Source: Mariniphaga sp041684965
GTDB taxonomy: Bacteria; Bacteroidota; Bacteroidia; Bacteroidales; Prolixibacteraceae
Assembly (NCBI GenBank): GCA_041684965.1
Contig: JAWLGR010000013.1
Location: forward strand, 62,001-126,000
Reading direction: 5' to 3'
Length of the DNA stretch: 64,000 bases
In this document: positions 18,482 through 27,754 of the stretch, in pieces
Numbering within the stretch: the first letter of the stretch is position 1
Layout: each line of letters opens with the position of its first letter
Made by a program: the position numbers and the translations under genes
Notes under the pieces: generated by a model
What the model was told of the DNA's origin: nothing
Databases searched by the model: none
Seen by the model: the letters and a program-made list of their open reading frames with translations, nothing else

Positions 18482-18850
18482 ATGAAGATTTTGGGGAACA
18501 TCATCTGGCTGATATTCGGAGGTCTGGCAATATTTATTGAATACATCGTAGCAGGTGTGGCAATGTGTTTAACTATTATCGGTATTCCTTTTGGAATACA
18601 GGCCTTTAAACTGGCTACCCTGGCTTTGTGGCCTTTTGGTACTGAAATTTCTTACATGAAGTATGCTCCCGGATGTCTATCCACTATCATGAATATCCTG
18701 TGGCTGATAATTGCAGGAATCTGGATTGCTCTCACCCATTTGTTGTTTGGTATATTGCTTGGGATTACTATCATTGGTATTCCATGGGCCAAACAGCATT
18801 TTAAAATGGTTTCTTTGGCACTTACCCCCTTTGGTAGAAAACTGGATTAG
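18482..18850 (+). CDS. YccF domain membrane protein
   Basis: The 122 residues hold two copies of the YccF unit with 'TIIGIPFGIQAFKLATLALWPFG' (split: 'IIGIPFGIQAFKLA', 'LALWPFG') and 'TIIGIPWAKQHFKMVSLALTPFG' (split similarly), each preceded by hydrophobic helices. The predicted location is the inner membrane. The function of YccF proteins is not established. It is divergent from the sulfatase maturase, with a short shared upstream region (18379-18481). Confidence 0.9.
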   Translation: MKILGNIIWLIFGGLAIFIEYIVAGVAMCLTIIGIPFGIQAFKLATLALWPFGTEISYMKYAPGCLSTIMNILWLIIAGIWIALTHLLFGILLGITIIGIPWAKQHFKMVSLALTPFGRKLD

Positions 18851-18889
18851 AAGTTTCCTGAATTAAATCATTACTAATAGCAATTAAAT

Positions 18890-19801
18890 TTATTCAGTTT
18901 TATTGTGTTTGAATTTCCAGATGAATGACACTCTGGTTGTTTTATAATTCCAATGTCGTATTCCGTGATGGTATTGGAAGCGTATAGCTTTATTGGAAAA
19001 ATCCTTCCGGAGGTCGAAATTAATTTGCATTGGCTTGTCACGTTCGTTTTTATATCCGGAATAACCCGACCATGAACCAGATACGAGCCAGTTGCTTTTT
19101 TTGTAATCTAATCCCATCGCATACAGCAGGGCATCGTTCTGGAGGTTTAGTTCATCGTTTGTTTGCCAGCTGTAAAAGCCAAGCATGCCAAAGGGTCTGA
19201 GCAGACCTGTTAATTCCTGTCCAAGGTTTTTGGAAAAACTAAAATCAAAAAAATAACCGGGGCTGTCGGTATATCGGGCTCCTTCCAACTGGTTACCCGA
19301 AGCAGTTCGGGTTGCAAATCTAAACAATGTATTCGGAAAGGTCTTATCGTGTACAATTTGAATCAATGTGCTGAAATAGAAGTCCCCAATTGCAAATCCC
19401 TTGCCATCTTCAATTCTTGCAAAGCGTTCATTACGAATTTCATTCGAGAAGGTAAACTGTTCAACAGCTACTCCATACATTTCTATTGCCACCTGATTGC
19501 CTGCAAATGGATAGTAAAAATAACCTGAAACATCGCGTGTGGGATCTCCTTTATGAAAATGATTCGAAGCTGCCAGTTCAAATTCAGCAGTCCGTCTTAG
19601 TTCTCCTTTTTGTACGTGTGGTACCGGAAGGGCATTCGGACCAAGATAACCAGGTGTAATTTTTATCCAGTTGCGCCATCCCGGGTCACCTTCCTGCCAG
19701 CCATGCTGGTGATTCCACCATGAATAATCAGAATCCGACAGCTGTGCATACCCATACAGAATATCAGTTATAAGGAACAATATCAGCAGGCAGCTTTTCA
19801 T
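18890..19801 (-). CDS. Secreted beta-rich protein of unknown function
   Basis: This 303-residue protein has a signal peptide (1-19, ending 'YGYAQ'). The mature part has a tryptophan-rich start ('YSWWNHQHGWQEGDPGWRNW') and then many alternating amphipathic strands ('QVAIEMYGVAVEQFTF', 'LGFYSWQTNDELNL') ending in an aromatic 'VSFIWKFK'. This pattern suggests an outer-membrane beta-barrel of 10-14 strands. I recognise no family. Confidence 0.65.
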   Translation of the reverse strand: MKSCLLILFLITDILYGYAQLSDSDYSWWNHQHGWQEGDPGWRNWIKITPGYLGPNALPVPHVQKGELRRTAEFELAASNHFHKGDPTRDVSGYFYYPFAGNQVAIEMYGVAVEQFTFSNEIRNERFARIEDGKGFAIGDFYFSTLIQIVHDKTFPNTLFRFATRTASGNQLEGARYTDSPGYFFDFSFSKNLGQELTGLLRPFGMLGFYSWQTNDELNLQNDALLYAMGLDYKKSNWLVSGSWSGYSGYKNERDKPMQINFDLRKDFSNKAIRFQYHHGIRHWNYKTTRVSFIWKFKHNKTE

Positions 19802-19859
19802 ATTAAAATTCCTGGATTACGGTCTAAAAAAGACTGCAAATAAACTGCAGCCCCCTGGT

Positions 19860-21068
19860 TTATAAATTAAGTTTTTCTCTTATAGACGGAGGAATGGCAT
19901 CTTTATGTACCATAATACACATGGTTTTATAACTTACATAGGGTTTAGATGCATAAAAATATCCGTTAAAACTGTTATAGTTTCCCCATGAATTTTTTAC
20001 TTTATAAAATGTCTCTCCACGAGCATCTTTGGCAATACCAATAATGTGCATTCCATGGTCATCGGTGGTCTGGAAATTATCGAATGCAACCTGACGCATT
20101 TCCTGTGTTACCTTCTTTTCGGGGACTGGTTTTTCAAGTTTATACAATTCGTTCTCGCGTTCTTTTTCAGGCAACGCTTCCCAGCGTGCTATCTCAGTTT
20201 CACTCATATTCAATTGGGGTGCTTGGGGCAAAACAGCTACTCCCTGGTTTCCTGAAACAAAACCTTTCTCAGTTACATCAGCGGCCCAGGCAATAGTAAA
20301 TCCATTGGTTAATGAATAATCAATAATTTCTTCCAACTCATGCAGCGGAACATTGTACATGGCATCCCACGACCAGTTGTCAGGTACTTCAAGGATGAAT
20401 TTTGTATAAAATGGGTGGTGTGTGTAGGATGTAATTTCTACATAATCTTTCATATTTAACCCTACATAATTGTTTGCAAAACTTAAAGGTGTATACGATC
20501 TTCCTTCATATAGAAAATTTTGAGGGATCTCGCCTAGATAGGTATTCAGTATTTCTTTAAAACCTTCGTGCCACACAATGCTTAATTTTTGATTTTTATT
20601 TTCAATAACTGCATTTACATATTCTTTTAGCACCAGGTCCATTTCTCCATGATTATGCTTATCTTCTCCATAATTTAAACCTTTATAAGCTTCTTCGGGT
20701 ACAATTCCATATCTGGAAATTACATTGGTAACATCATGAAAAGCTCCGCCTGCTGAAAAATTCATGTTGCCGTGAACCCGCACATGCTTCCTGGCTTTTT
20801 CCGCATAAGTTTGCCACACTACAAACATCTCAGAAAAATTTACACCCGGTTTACCCAGCCGTATCATTTCAGAAGAAAGAAAGGAAAGTCCGGCAAATGA
20901 CCAGCATGTGCCGGTGCGGTGCTGGTCTTCTACAGGGGTGGTCAACATGACTTTAACATCTTCAATTTTCCATGCATCCTTTATTTCTGCAGGGTTTTCT
21001 GCATACCCGGAAAACAAAAAACTGACAACAAGAACTGCTGTCAGCAGGTGGTATAATTTGTTCTTCAT
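19860..21068 (-). CDS. C1 family cysteine peptidase (aminopeptidase C/bleomycin hydrolase type)
   Basis: After a signal peptide (1-23) the papain-like catalytic Cys55 sits in 'VEDQHRTGTCWSFAGLSF', with the oxyanion Gln at 49. His ('DDHGMHIIGIAKD') and Asn ('YKVKNSWGNYNSF') complete the triad. The spacing of Cys and His and the ~400-residue length match the bleomycin hydrolase/PepC group rather than papain. The family usually acts in the cytoplasm; secreted copies are common in Bacteroidota and act on peptides in the periplasm. Confidence 0.88.
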   Translation of the reverse strand: MKNKLYHLLTAVLVVSFLFSGYAENPAEIKDAWKIEDVKVMLTTPVEDQHRTGTCWSFAGLSFLSSEMIRLGKPGVNFSEMFVVWQTYAEKARKHVRVHGNMNFSAGGAFHDVTNVISRYGIVPEEAYKGLNYGEDKHNHGEMDLVLKEYVNAVIENKNQKLSIVWHEGFKEILNTYLGEIPQNFLYEGRSYTPLSFANNYVGLNMKDYVEITSYTHHPFYTKFILEVPDNWSWDAMYNVPLHELEEIIDYSLTNGFTIAWAADVTEKGFVSGNQGVAVLPQAPQLNMSETEIARWEALPEKERENELYKLEKPVPEKKVTQEMRQVAFDNFQTTDDHGMHIIGIAKDARGETFYKVKNSWGNYNSFNGYFYASKPYVSYKTMCIMVHKDAIPPSIREKLNL

Positions 21069-21148
21069 TCAGCCTGTAATTTCATATTTGGCATTCAAAA
21101 TTAATATTTAATTTCTCTTTGGAAAATTTTTAACAATTCTAAATATTT

Positions 21149-21730
21149 CTAACTCTTACTATTTACTTGATTTATTTCATCGTATCTGAAACAACTTGTA
21201 AGGTGATCATTTACCATACCTGTGGCCTGCATATGGGCATATACAATAGTTGATCCGGTAAACTTAAATCCTCTTTTTTTCAGGTCACCTGAAATTTTAT
21301 CTGAAAGTGCAGTTTTTGAAGGTAACTCGTTCAGATTGGAGAATGTATTTATTATGGGATTAAAATCGACAAAGGACCAAATATAATAATCGAAGGTGCC
21401 GAACTCTTCCTGAATTTTTAAAAAACAGTCTGCGTTGTTTATACATGAAGTAATTTTTTGTTTGTTGCGGATTATTGCTGAATTCTCCATCAGGCTGTTT
21501 ACCTTTTCATGGTTAAAATTTGAGACAATAACCGGATTAAAACCTTCAAAAGCCATCCGGAAGGCTTCACGTTTGTTAAGCACTGTTTGCCAGCTTAAGC
21601 CTGCCTGAAATCCTTCCAGAACAAGAAACTCAAATAGCTTTAAGTCATCATGAAGGGGTACCCCCCATTCCGTATCGTGGTATTCAATCATGAGTTCATT
21701 GGCGTTCGCCCAATTGCATCTGTTACACAT
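21149..21730 (-). CDS. tag: DNA-3-methyladenine glycosylase I
   Basis: The N-terminal 'CNRCNWANANELMIEYHDTEWG' (split at Cys/Trp) is typical of Tag, as are 'LEGFQAGLSWQTVLNKRE' and the late 'LKKRGFKFTGSTIVYAHMQATGMVNDH' block (seen as 'GFKFTGSTIVYAHMQA'). Zinc-binding Cys4 and a C-terminal His are present. The enzyme excises 3-methyladenine from alkylated DNA. Length (193) is normal. Confidence 0.95.
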   Translation of the reverse strand: MCNRCNWANANELMIEYHDTEWGVPLHDDLKLFEFLVLEGFQAGLSWQTVLNKREAFRMAFEGFNPVIVSNFNHEKVNSLMENSAIIRNKQKITSCINNADCFLKIQEEFGTFDYYIWSFVDFNPIINTFSNLNELPSKTALSDKISGDLKKRGFKFTGSTIVYAHMQATGMVNDHLTSCFRYDEINQVNSKS

Positions 21731-21888
21731 AATTATTAAATTTTGCTGAAAAGTTAAATAAAACTAATGAATCCTTTTCCTGATTTCATTTAATATTATT
21801 TTTGCTGCCTAAGAAGATGATATGAAACGGACATGAATTTTGGATTGCTGCATTCGCAAACAGGCATCACAAAATTAATCGTGAGTTC

Positions 21889-21909
21889 CCTGCCTGTCCG
21901 GCAGGCAGG
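21889..21909. repeat. Short perfect palindromic element
   Basis: CCTGCCTG (21889-21896) and CAGGCAGG (21902-21909) flank a TCCGG spacer. The element is GC-rich against AT-rich surroundings and lies just upstream of the TPR gene start. Similar short CCTGCC/GGCAGG palindromes are scattered through many Bacteroidota genomes; only one copy is seen in this window. Confidence 0.55.
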
Positions 21910-21940
21910 CATCCGATCATGGAAAATAAATTTTGTATGG

Positions 21941-23875
21941 ATGAAAAAATATATAATTATACTGGTCTTATTACTGAATTTTGTTGAATACTCCGGGGCA
22001 CAATTAAATATCAATCATTATATGCGCGTTGGAAGGACACGTATTTCCATAGAGAATTATACGGGCGCCATCGAATATTTCAATATAGTTATAAAATTTA
22101 AACCTTACCTTCCGGAGGCCTACTTTTACCGGGGAGTTGCCAAGCATCAACTTGAAGATTTCAGAGGTGCTATTATTGATTACGATAAAGCTATTGAAAT
22201 GAAGCCTTTTTATCCGCTCGCATATATGTATCGTGGAATGGCCTATCATAATCTAGGAAATTTTGAAAAAGCTATTGAAGATTATAACCGTGGCCTGGAA
22301 TTCGATCCGGAGAATGAATCAATTTACAACAACCGCGGAATTGCAAAGCTTTCATTAAAAGATGTGGACGGGGCTATTGAAGACTACAACAAAGCCCTGG
22401 CCATAAATTCCAAATCGGTTAACGCACTGATGAACCGTAGCAACGCACGGATTGTACAGGGGAATGTAGAAGATGCTATCCGGGATTTGAATCAGGTGAT
22501 TATTATTCGTCCTCATTTTGCCGGTGCTTATCTCAATCGTGGTATTGCACGTTTTGAAATGGAAGATTTTGCATCGGCATTGCGTGATTACGACCAGGCA
22601 ATACGGTTTGAACCTGAAAATGGCCTGGCATATAATAACCGTGGTATTGTAAAACATAAGCTGGGTGATTATGAAGGAGCTATTATGGATTATGATATGG
22701 CACTCCGGCTGAACCAGGAGATGGCTAGTGCCTATTTCAACAGGGCTATGGCACGGGAAATATTGGGGCGCCCCGGATATGAGAATGATTACCGCATTGC
22801 TGCTCAGCTAAACCCTCAGTTCGATTTGGAAAGCAGGAGACTCGATGCAGAACAACTTGCCCAAAACCAACAGCAACAGTCACAGCAGAGTTCTGCATCT
22901 GCTGGCCAGTCAGGAACTTCCCAAAATAATGCCCAAAATAATAATTCCCAGCAAAATAACCAGGGTAATACAAGTCAGGATGCACCCGGTGATACCAGTG
23001 AAAATGAAGCCCAACGTAAAAGGAGGCAACAAATCAATCTGGTAATTGAAGATACCCGAAACCTGCCGGATAAGGAGGAGGAAGAGGTAGATGATGGTAG
23101 GATTCAGAACCGAAACATTGCGATTGACCTGCAACCGATATTTATTATTTCAGCCTTTGAGAAAAATTCTGTGGACTATGAACGTTCACAGTATTATAAT
23201 CTGGCAATTGATGGCCTGAACCAGAAAAACAACTACAATCCTCTGTTTACAATTACAAATAAGCCTGTAGATGAATATCAGGATGTTTTTGAAAATTTCA
23301 TCCTCTATTTTAATGCGCGGTTAGATATTACAAAAACCAGTCATAATTATCTGAGCAGAGGTATATTTCAAAGTCTGACCGGTAATTACAATGCTGCCTT
23401 TGAAGATTTAAATCAATCATTGGATAAAGATAAAGAACAGGGTATTGCTTATTTTATAAGAGGAAACACACGGTATAAGATGCTTGAGCAAATCGAAAAA
23501 CTTGCCAATCCTGTTGAAGATGTAACGGTATCTATTTATGCCCCGGCAACCGGAAGTGAGGAATTTCCGGTCGATTTGCCGGAATACCAAAAAATAATGG
23601 ATGATTACCAACAGCTTTTATACCTTAATCCGGAATTCTTTTTTGGTTATTACAACCGTGCCTACATTAAATTAAGATTAAAAGAATATAAAAGTGCCAT
23701 TGAAGATCTAAATAAGGCTATCGAACTGGAACCCGAATTTGCTGAAGCGTATTTTAACCGGGGACTCACAAAAATTTTCCTTGACGATATTGAGGGAGGA
23801 GCACTCGACCTGAGCCGTGCCGGAGAACTGGGTATTTATGGAGCCTATAACATCATTAAGCGATATACCAATTAA
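21941..23875 (+). CDS. Secreted tetratricopeptide repeat protein
   Basis: The start is placed at 21941 ('MKKYIIILVLLLNFVEYSGAQ', a signal peptide). A longer frame from 21833 would translate across the palindrome and prepend a non-signal stretch. About eight TPR units follow, such as 'AYFYRGVAKHQLEDFRGAI' and 'IYNNRGIAKLSLKDVDGAI'. A low-complexity Gln/Asn/Ser-rich linker at about 22850-23000 separates them from a second TPR block ('FFGYYNRAYIKLRLKEYKSAI'). It is a periplasmic or surface scaffold whose partners cannot be read from its neighbours. Confidence 0.85.
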   Translation: MKKYIIILVLLLNFVEYSGAQLNINHYMRVGRTRISIENYTGAIEYFNIVIKFKPYLPEAYFYRGVAKHQLEDFRGAIIDYDKAIEMKPFYPLAYMYRGMAYHNLGNFEKAIEDYNRGLEFDPENESIYNNRGIAKLSLKDVDGAIEDYNKALAINSKSVNALMNRSNARIVQGNVEDAIRDLNQVIIIRPHFAGAYLNRGIARFEMEDFASALRDYDQAIRFEPENGLAYNNRGIVKHKLGDYEGAIMDYDMALRLNQEMASAYFNRAMAREILGRPGYENDYRIAAQLNPQFDLESRRLDAEQLAQNQQQQSQQSSASAGQSGTSQNNAQNNNSQQNNQGNTSQDAPGDTSENEAQRKRRQQINLVIEDTRNLPDKEEEEVDDGRIQNRNIAIDLQPIFIISAFEKNSVDYERSQYYNLAIDGLNQKNNYNPLFTITNKPVDEYQDVFENFILYFNARLDITKTSHNYLSRGIFQSLTGNYNAAFEDLNQSLDKDKEQGIAYFIRGNTRYKMLEQIEKLANPVEDVTVSIYAPATGSEEFPVDLPEYQKIMDDYQQLLYLNPEFFFGYYNRAYIKLRLKEYKSAIEDLNKAIELEPEFAEAYFNRGLTKIFLDDIEGGALDLSRAGELGIYGAYNIIKRYTN

Positions 23876-24013
23876 AGTGTTCTGTCAGTATTTATTTTCC
23901 TGAGGAATAAACTATGGGTTCAACACATTTCCCGTAGTTGGGAGGAGAATGGAGGAATTTGTTGTTAATTGCCAATGCTTTTGGATAGTGAGGATTTAAC
24001 AGGAGATTTAAAT

Positions 24014-24047
24014 AAAAAAGCATCTGTCGGGTGACAGATGCTTTTTT
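24014..24047. terminator. Bidirectional intrinsic terminator
   Basis: GCATCTGTC (24020-24028) pairs with GACAGATGC (24033-24041), flanked by an A-run on the left and a T-run on the right. It can end tRNA-Asp transcripts on the minus strand and TPR-gene transcripts on the plus strand. Confidence 0.85.
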
Positions 24048-24053
24048 ATGTTG

Positions 24054-24128
24054 CGGTGCGGACGGGACTCGAACCCGCGACCCTCGGCGTGACAGGCCGA
24101 TATTCTAACCAAACTGAACTACCGCACC
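24054..24128 (-). tRNA. tRNA-Asp (GTC)
   Basis: On the minus strand GGTGCGG (from 24128) pairs with CCGCACC as acceptor stem. The anticodon arm is TCGGC-CTGTCAC-GCCGA with anticodon GTC, and the T arm contains GGTTCGAGTCC. The terminal CCA is not encoded: GCAA follows the acceptor stem. Confidence 0.96.
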
Positions 24129-24279
24129 TTTTTTCTTTTCAGAACTCCCTGTTTTCAGTTGTTACCGTTTTTTTTAGGTGCTGCAAATATATACTTTCTT
24201 TTTTTTTCTGCAATACTTTAATTACGATATTTTTTTTCTTTTAGGCAGACGGCTGAAACCCATTAAGTAGGAAATGTAT

Positions 24280-25185
24280 TTATTTCTTCACCCTGATAAT
24301 ATGCGATTCAGATAATTCATTTTCACCAAGCCAGCGATAGGCCAGCAGCGTTTTACTTCCATTAATGCAGGCATCTATGCAGCAAATGTTTGGAGCTATG
24401 ATGTGTGGCCCGTTATACCGGCAGTAATGCCCAAAAAAAACAATGGGGTTATCTTTATTATAAGGCAATCCTTCAGGCAAAATTTCTGGTGGAACCGTAT
24501 ATTCAGGTAAATGATATTTATTCTCAAACGAAAGCTCTTCGAAAGTTTTTTCATGAGGATTTTCCCACCATCGCATTCTGAATGATCGTGGAAAGATTCC
24601 CTTATTGTTTAGTACTTTTAGATCCCCTGGCAGTTTAAACTGAAGTCCTTTTGTAAGTAGCCAGATATTTTGTGCCAATGGGGACTCCGGATTTTTATCT
24701 ATTTTCCGGAATACCTCCTTTTTTATCTTTCCCGGAGGTATATTTTCTTTCACAAAATCTATAGCCTTATCCGACCAGCAAGCGTGGACCACCCGGATTC
24801 CATCCAGTTCCAGGAACAGAGGGAGGCTGCGAAGCCATTTAATATGATCGTCCCATTCTTCAGGAGAATCCCTGAATTCCTCAATAGTTTTAAGTTCAGA
24901 AATATTGTTTTGGAGAAACAGGCTGTTTTTATTTTTCAGGTATGAGATAATAATGTTTATTTCATGATTGCCAAGGATGGCCATTGCATTGCCATTTTCT
25001 ACCATCAGGCGTATCATCCGGAGTGTTTTTCGTATTTGAGGTCCTCTGTTTATAAAATCACCTACAAAAATGGCTTTCCTTTCCGGATGATAATATCCCG
25101 ATGTGGTTTTTCTGTATCCAAGCTCAAGTAGTATTTTTTTTAGTAACGATGCATAACCATGAACATCTCCAATAATATCATACAT
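24280..25185 (-). CDS. Calcineurin-like metallophosphoesterase
   Basis: The motifs of the phosphoprotein phosphatase/ApaH branch are in order: 'YDIIGDVHG' (2-10), 'FVGDFINRGPQ' (~41-51), 'AILGNHEINI' (~74-83) and a late 'FFGHYCRYNG'. It binds two metals and should hydrolyse phosphoesters such as diadenosine polyphosphates or phosphoproteins. No signal peptide is present, so it is cytoplasmic. It lacks a recognisable partner. Confidence 0.88.
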   Translation of the reverse strand: MYDIIGDVHGYASLLKKILLELGYRKTTSGYYHPERKAIFVGDFINRGPQIRKTLRMIRLMVENGNAMAILGNHEINIIISYLKNKNSLFLQNNISELKTIEEFRDSPEEWDDHIKWLRSLPLFLELDGIRVVHACWSDKAIDFVKENIPPGKIKKEVFRKIDKNPESPLAQNIWLLTKGLQFKLPGDLKVLNNKGIFPRSFRMRWWENPHEKTFEELSFENKYHLPEYTVPPEILPEGLPYNKDNPIVFFGHYCRYNGPHIIAPNICCIDACINGSKTLLAYRWLGENELSESHIIRVKK

Positions 25186-25814
25186 AAGTAAATGTTATTT
25201 AAAAACAAGTTTACAAAGCTGGTATAAATTAACCATCTTATTTAATTCCGATCCAAATTTCTTAATTAATTTCCTGGAACCAATATCCCTGGCATTAGGT
25301 GTTTTACTGCCGGGGATATTAAATGCTGCATCTGTTTCTATAGATTATACCCTACATCTTAAAACTTTTCCATTCATAGAGTATTTGCTATTTAAAACTT
25401 TTCCTGCCATAAAATAAATGAAAATTTTCGCATTGTTTTAATTGTTTTTAGCTCTATTTTGACAGAATAGAAAATTATTTCAATCTGTACATTTAAAAAT
25501 TCAATTCTGTTAATGAGTATATTCACAGACAATTAGTAGGCATTACCCTCTGGATTGCTTATCCGGTAATGTTCTCCGGCTTGTGATTGAAAATTCAAAG
25601 ACTTTTCAAAGACTATTCAAAGACGATACAAAATCCAATGAAAGACTAAAAAGCCTGGACAGAATCCTGAAAGTACATTTGTTATTGAGAAACTTTTTTT
25701 TAACAGTGTTAGAATTTAATTAAATACCTGAATTCATTTCTGTTAAAGGAAATATCTTAATTTTGATTCGTGATATCAAATTATCTTCATTCTACTACTA
25801 TTTAATAAAAAGAA
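25186..25814. other. Long intergenic region with an 11-bp-period repeat
   Basis: No credible coding frame is seen in these 629 bp. It holds two copies of TTAAAACTTTTCC-like sequence (about 25358 and 25394) and the phased array at 25594-25648. A -7-like TAATTTTG at 25758-25765 may start transcription of the SRPBCC gene. Confidence 0.5.
25594..25648 (+). repeat. 11-bp-period tandem array
   Basis: Three units share TTCAAAGAC at 25594, 25605 and 25616, each followed by two variable bases. Two weaker units in the same 11-bp register follow (TACAAAATCCA at 25627, ATGAAAGACTA at 25638). One unit per DNA turn suggests binding sites on one face of the helix. Confidence 0.6.
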
Positions 25815-26192
25815 ATGAGAGATTTTAAAGCCTATTTTATTATACCCGCCGAGCCAGAAGATATCTATAATGCAATTACCAACAAGAAAATGCTTGAAAT
25901 ATGGACCGGAGAAGAAGCGGTAATGGAACCTCAAACGGGAACTGAATTTTGGTTGTGGGCAGGTAGCATTACAGGGGTAAACCTCGGGTTTGAAGAAAAT
26001 AGAAGGATTGAGCAGCAATGGTATTTTGGGGAACAGGAAGAACCATCTATTGTAACAATAATACTTCATCCCGATAAAAACGGAACGAGTGTTGAACTTC
26101 GGCATACCAATATTCCTGATGAAGCCTATTATAACATTACGGAGGGTTGGAAAGAAGATTATTTCGGGGCACTGAGGGAGCTGTTCATTTAA
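25815..26192 (+). CDS. SRPBCC/AHSA1-domain protein
   Basis: The 125-residue protein has the START-like fold features of the Aha1 C-terminal family: N-terminal 'FIIPAEPEDIYNAITNK', 'IWTGEEAVMEPQTG', a beta sheet with 'SITGVNLGFEENRRI', 'IVTIILHPDKNGTSVELRHTN', and a final helix 'EGWKEDYFGALRELF'. It is a hydrophobic-ligand-binding or co-chaperone-like cytoplasmic protein. It is monocistronic, ending before tmRNA. Confidence 0.88.
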   Translation: MRDFKAYFIIPAEPEDIYNAITNKKMLEIWTGEEAVMEPQTGTEFWLWAGSITGVNLGFEENRRIEQQWYFGEQEEPSIVTIILHPDKNGTSVELRHTNIPDEAYYNITEGWKEDYFGALRELFI

Positions 26193-26280
26193 CAGGAGAA
26201 CCTTTACGTACGCAGTAATTTTGCCGACAGCTGCTTTCGGAATAAAAAACTTATATTTAGGAGAATAATTATCTTTTATA

Positions 26281-26309
26281 TTGTAATTGGCACGATTTTA
26301 GTAATTTTG
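26281..26309 (+). promoter_or_regulatory. Promoter of tmRNA
   Basis: TTG (26281-26283) and TAATTTTG (26302-26309) are separated by 18 bp, matching the Bacteroidota TTG/TAnnTTTG promoter. The mature tmRNA 5' end lies about 37 nt downstream of the -7 box. Confidence 0.65.
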
Positions 26310-26345
26310 CATGCAGTTCTTTGGCAGAAAACGCCTTTATTATCC

Positions 26346-26743
26346 GGGGCTGACTGGTTTTGACAGCGGGTAGAAGAGGCAGGTAAGCATGCAGGGTTTT
26401 GATTGTTAACCCTTTAAAATAATGATCAAAACAATAATTGGCGAAAATAATTACGCTCTTGCTGCGTAACCGAATTACAGTAGGTTAAACGCTTTATCCT
26501 GACACCAGGTGTCGGGACAAGACATCACCCGGGTGCTGTAGCCACGAAGCGGCCCGAAAAGGTGGTGCAAGTAAATCGAGGCTTAGCTGAAGTTTTGCTC
26601 CGAAACTTCAGCGAAAATAAAGGAGCTAAGGTATCGGTCGGTGGCCCTGATCCAGCCGTTACACGAAAATTAAGTCGGGGATAAGCATGTAGAAGGCTTG
26701 TGGCTTCCTCGTTTGGACGCGGGTTCGACTCCCGCCAGCTCCA
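26346..26743 (+). ncRNA. ssrA: Transfer-messenger RNA (tmRNA)
   Basis: GGGGCTGA at the 5' end pairs with CAGCTCC at the 3' end to form the tRNA-like acceptor, and GGTTCGACTCC is the T arm. The tag frame at 26440-26469 reads GENNYALAA followed by TAA, the tag form typical of Bacteroidota. It rescues stalled ribosomes with SmpB. The CCA end is only partly encoded (ACA). Confidence 0.97.
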
Positions 26744-26770
26744 CATGGATTTGTATATGTATCTAAAAAT

Positions 26771-26797
26771 GAGTGCTATGATGGTGCTCTTTTTTTA
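26771..26797 (+). terminator. Intrinsic terminator of tmRNA
   Basis: GAGTGC (26771-26776) pairs with GTGCTC (26784-26789) using two G-U pairs, and eight T follow. It lies 28 bp after the tmRNA 3' end. Confidence 0.75.
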
Positions 26798-26976
26798 TTT
26801 TGTCCAACTATTGGCCCTATTAGTTGCTGTAATCAAAATTTATTTCGAAATATAAGGATTATTTATTTTAAGAGAAAAATAAAGTATATTTTGATTGGAA
26901 ATCTGAGAGGAGTCACAATCATTTGTTCATCATTGAATAAGAATGAGATTAAATCAATAATCAATAAAGTTCAATC

Positions 26977-27663
26977 TTAAAAATCGCCTCCCCGCTTGGT
27001 TTCAATTAATATTACACCATTTGCACCTCGAGCACCATAAATAGCCGAACCGCCATCTTTAATTATATTGATGCTTTTCACCTGAATGGGTGGGATGGAA
27101 CTCAAAGCACTGCCATCAACCGGAATTCCATCTACCACCACAAGTGCTGAATTGCTGCCTGTAAGGGAATTTATTCCGCGGATGATAACTTCTCCATTAG
27201 AGACTTGTACTCCGGCAAAACGTCCTTTTATAAGGTCATAGATGGTGCTGTACTGTGAGAAATCAAGTTCATTATTTCCCATCCTGGCCAGTGCATTCAG
27301 TTTATTCTGGTCGGCTATATGTCCATAACCGATTGCATATTCCAAGTTTTTTTCTCCGGGTTTTAACTTCAGGTTTACAGCAGCAAATTTGGTATTTTCT
27401 TCCAGTTTTACATTTTGGTTGTAAAAGCCATTGGCACTTACCTTTAGCCTCTCCCCGGCGTTAACCGGTGCTGAAAACCTTCCCAGAGTATCTGTTAACA
27501 CAGTTTTCCTGGTGCTTCTTACATATACTTCTGCGTCAATCAGAGGAATGCTGTCGAAAGTAGTGACGATTCCATGGATTACCCGGTCTTGCGCTCCGCT
27601 ATATATAGCCAGAAATAAAATTATTGTTAGAAAAATGGATTTTTTAAAGAAGTTTGTAAACAT
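26977..27663 (-). CDS. Barrel-less TonB-receptor plug protein with carboxypeptidase-like domain
   Basis: The 228 residues comprise a signal peptide (1-24), a CarboxypepD_reg-like beta domain ('IHGIVTTFDSIPLIDAEVYV', ~30-100), and a TonB plug domain (~125-226) with 'YDLIKGRFAGVQVSNGEVII', 'VVVDGIPVDGSALSSIPP' and 'INIIKDGGSAIYGARGANGV'. It stops just after the plug's 'ILIETKRG', where SusC barrels begin. The next upstream gene is unrelated and no barrel fragment follows, so this looks like a stable plug-only protein rather than a fresh truncation. Function unknown; it could bind a TonB partner or occupy a receptor. Confidence 0.8.
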   Translation of the reverse strand: MFTNFFKKSIFLTIILFLAIYSGAQDRVIHGIVTTFDSIPLIDAEVYVRSTRKTVLTDTLGRFSAPVNAGERLKVSANGFYNQNVKLEENTKFAAVNLKLKPGEKNLEYAIGYGHIADQNKLNALARMGNNELDFSQYSTIYDLIKGRFAGVQVSNGEVIIRGINSLTGSNSALVVVDGIPVDGSALSSIPPIQVKSINIIKDGGSAIYGARGANGVILIETKRGGDF

Positions 27664-27754
27664 GGTTTTTTAAAATTAAAACGAACAGAAATTAACTTTC
27701 TTACAATTAAATAATAGATAATCTTTATTAAAACATCCAAAAAACATGCCGAAT

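Noticed and set aside
22845..23045. Low-complexity Gln/Asn/Ser stretch considered as a CRISPR-like or tandem repeat
   Set aside because: No fixed repeat length or spacer pattern; it is the linker of the TPR protein.
26525..26746. Minus-strand frame of 73 codons with a domain-like start
   Set aside because: It lies wholly inside tmRNA and reads the tRNA-like domain and tag region backwards; a familiar artefact.
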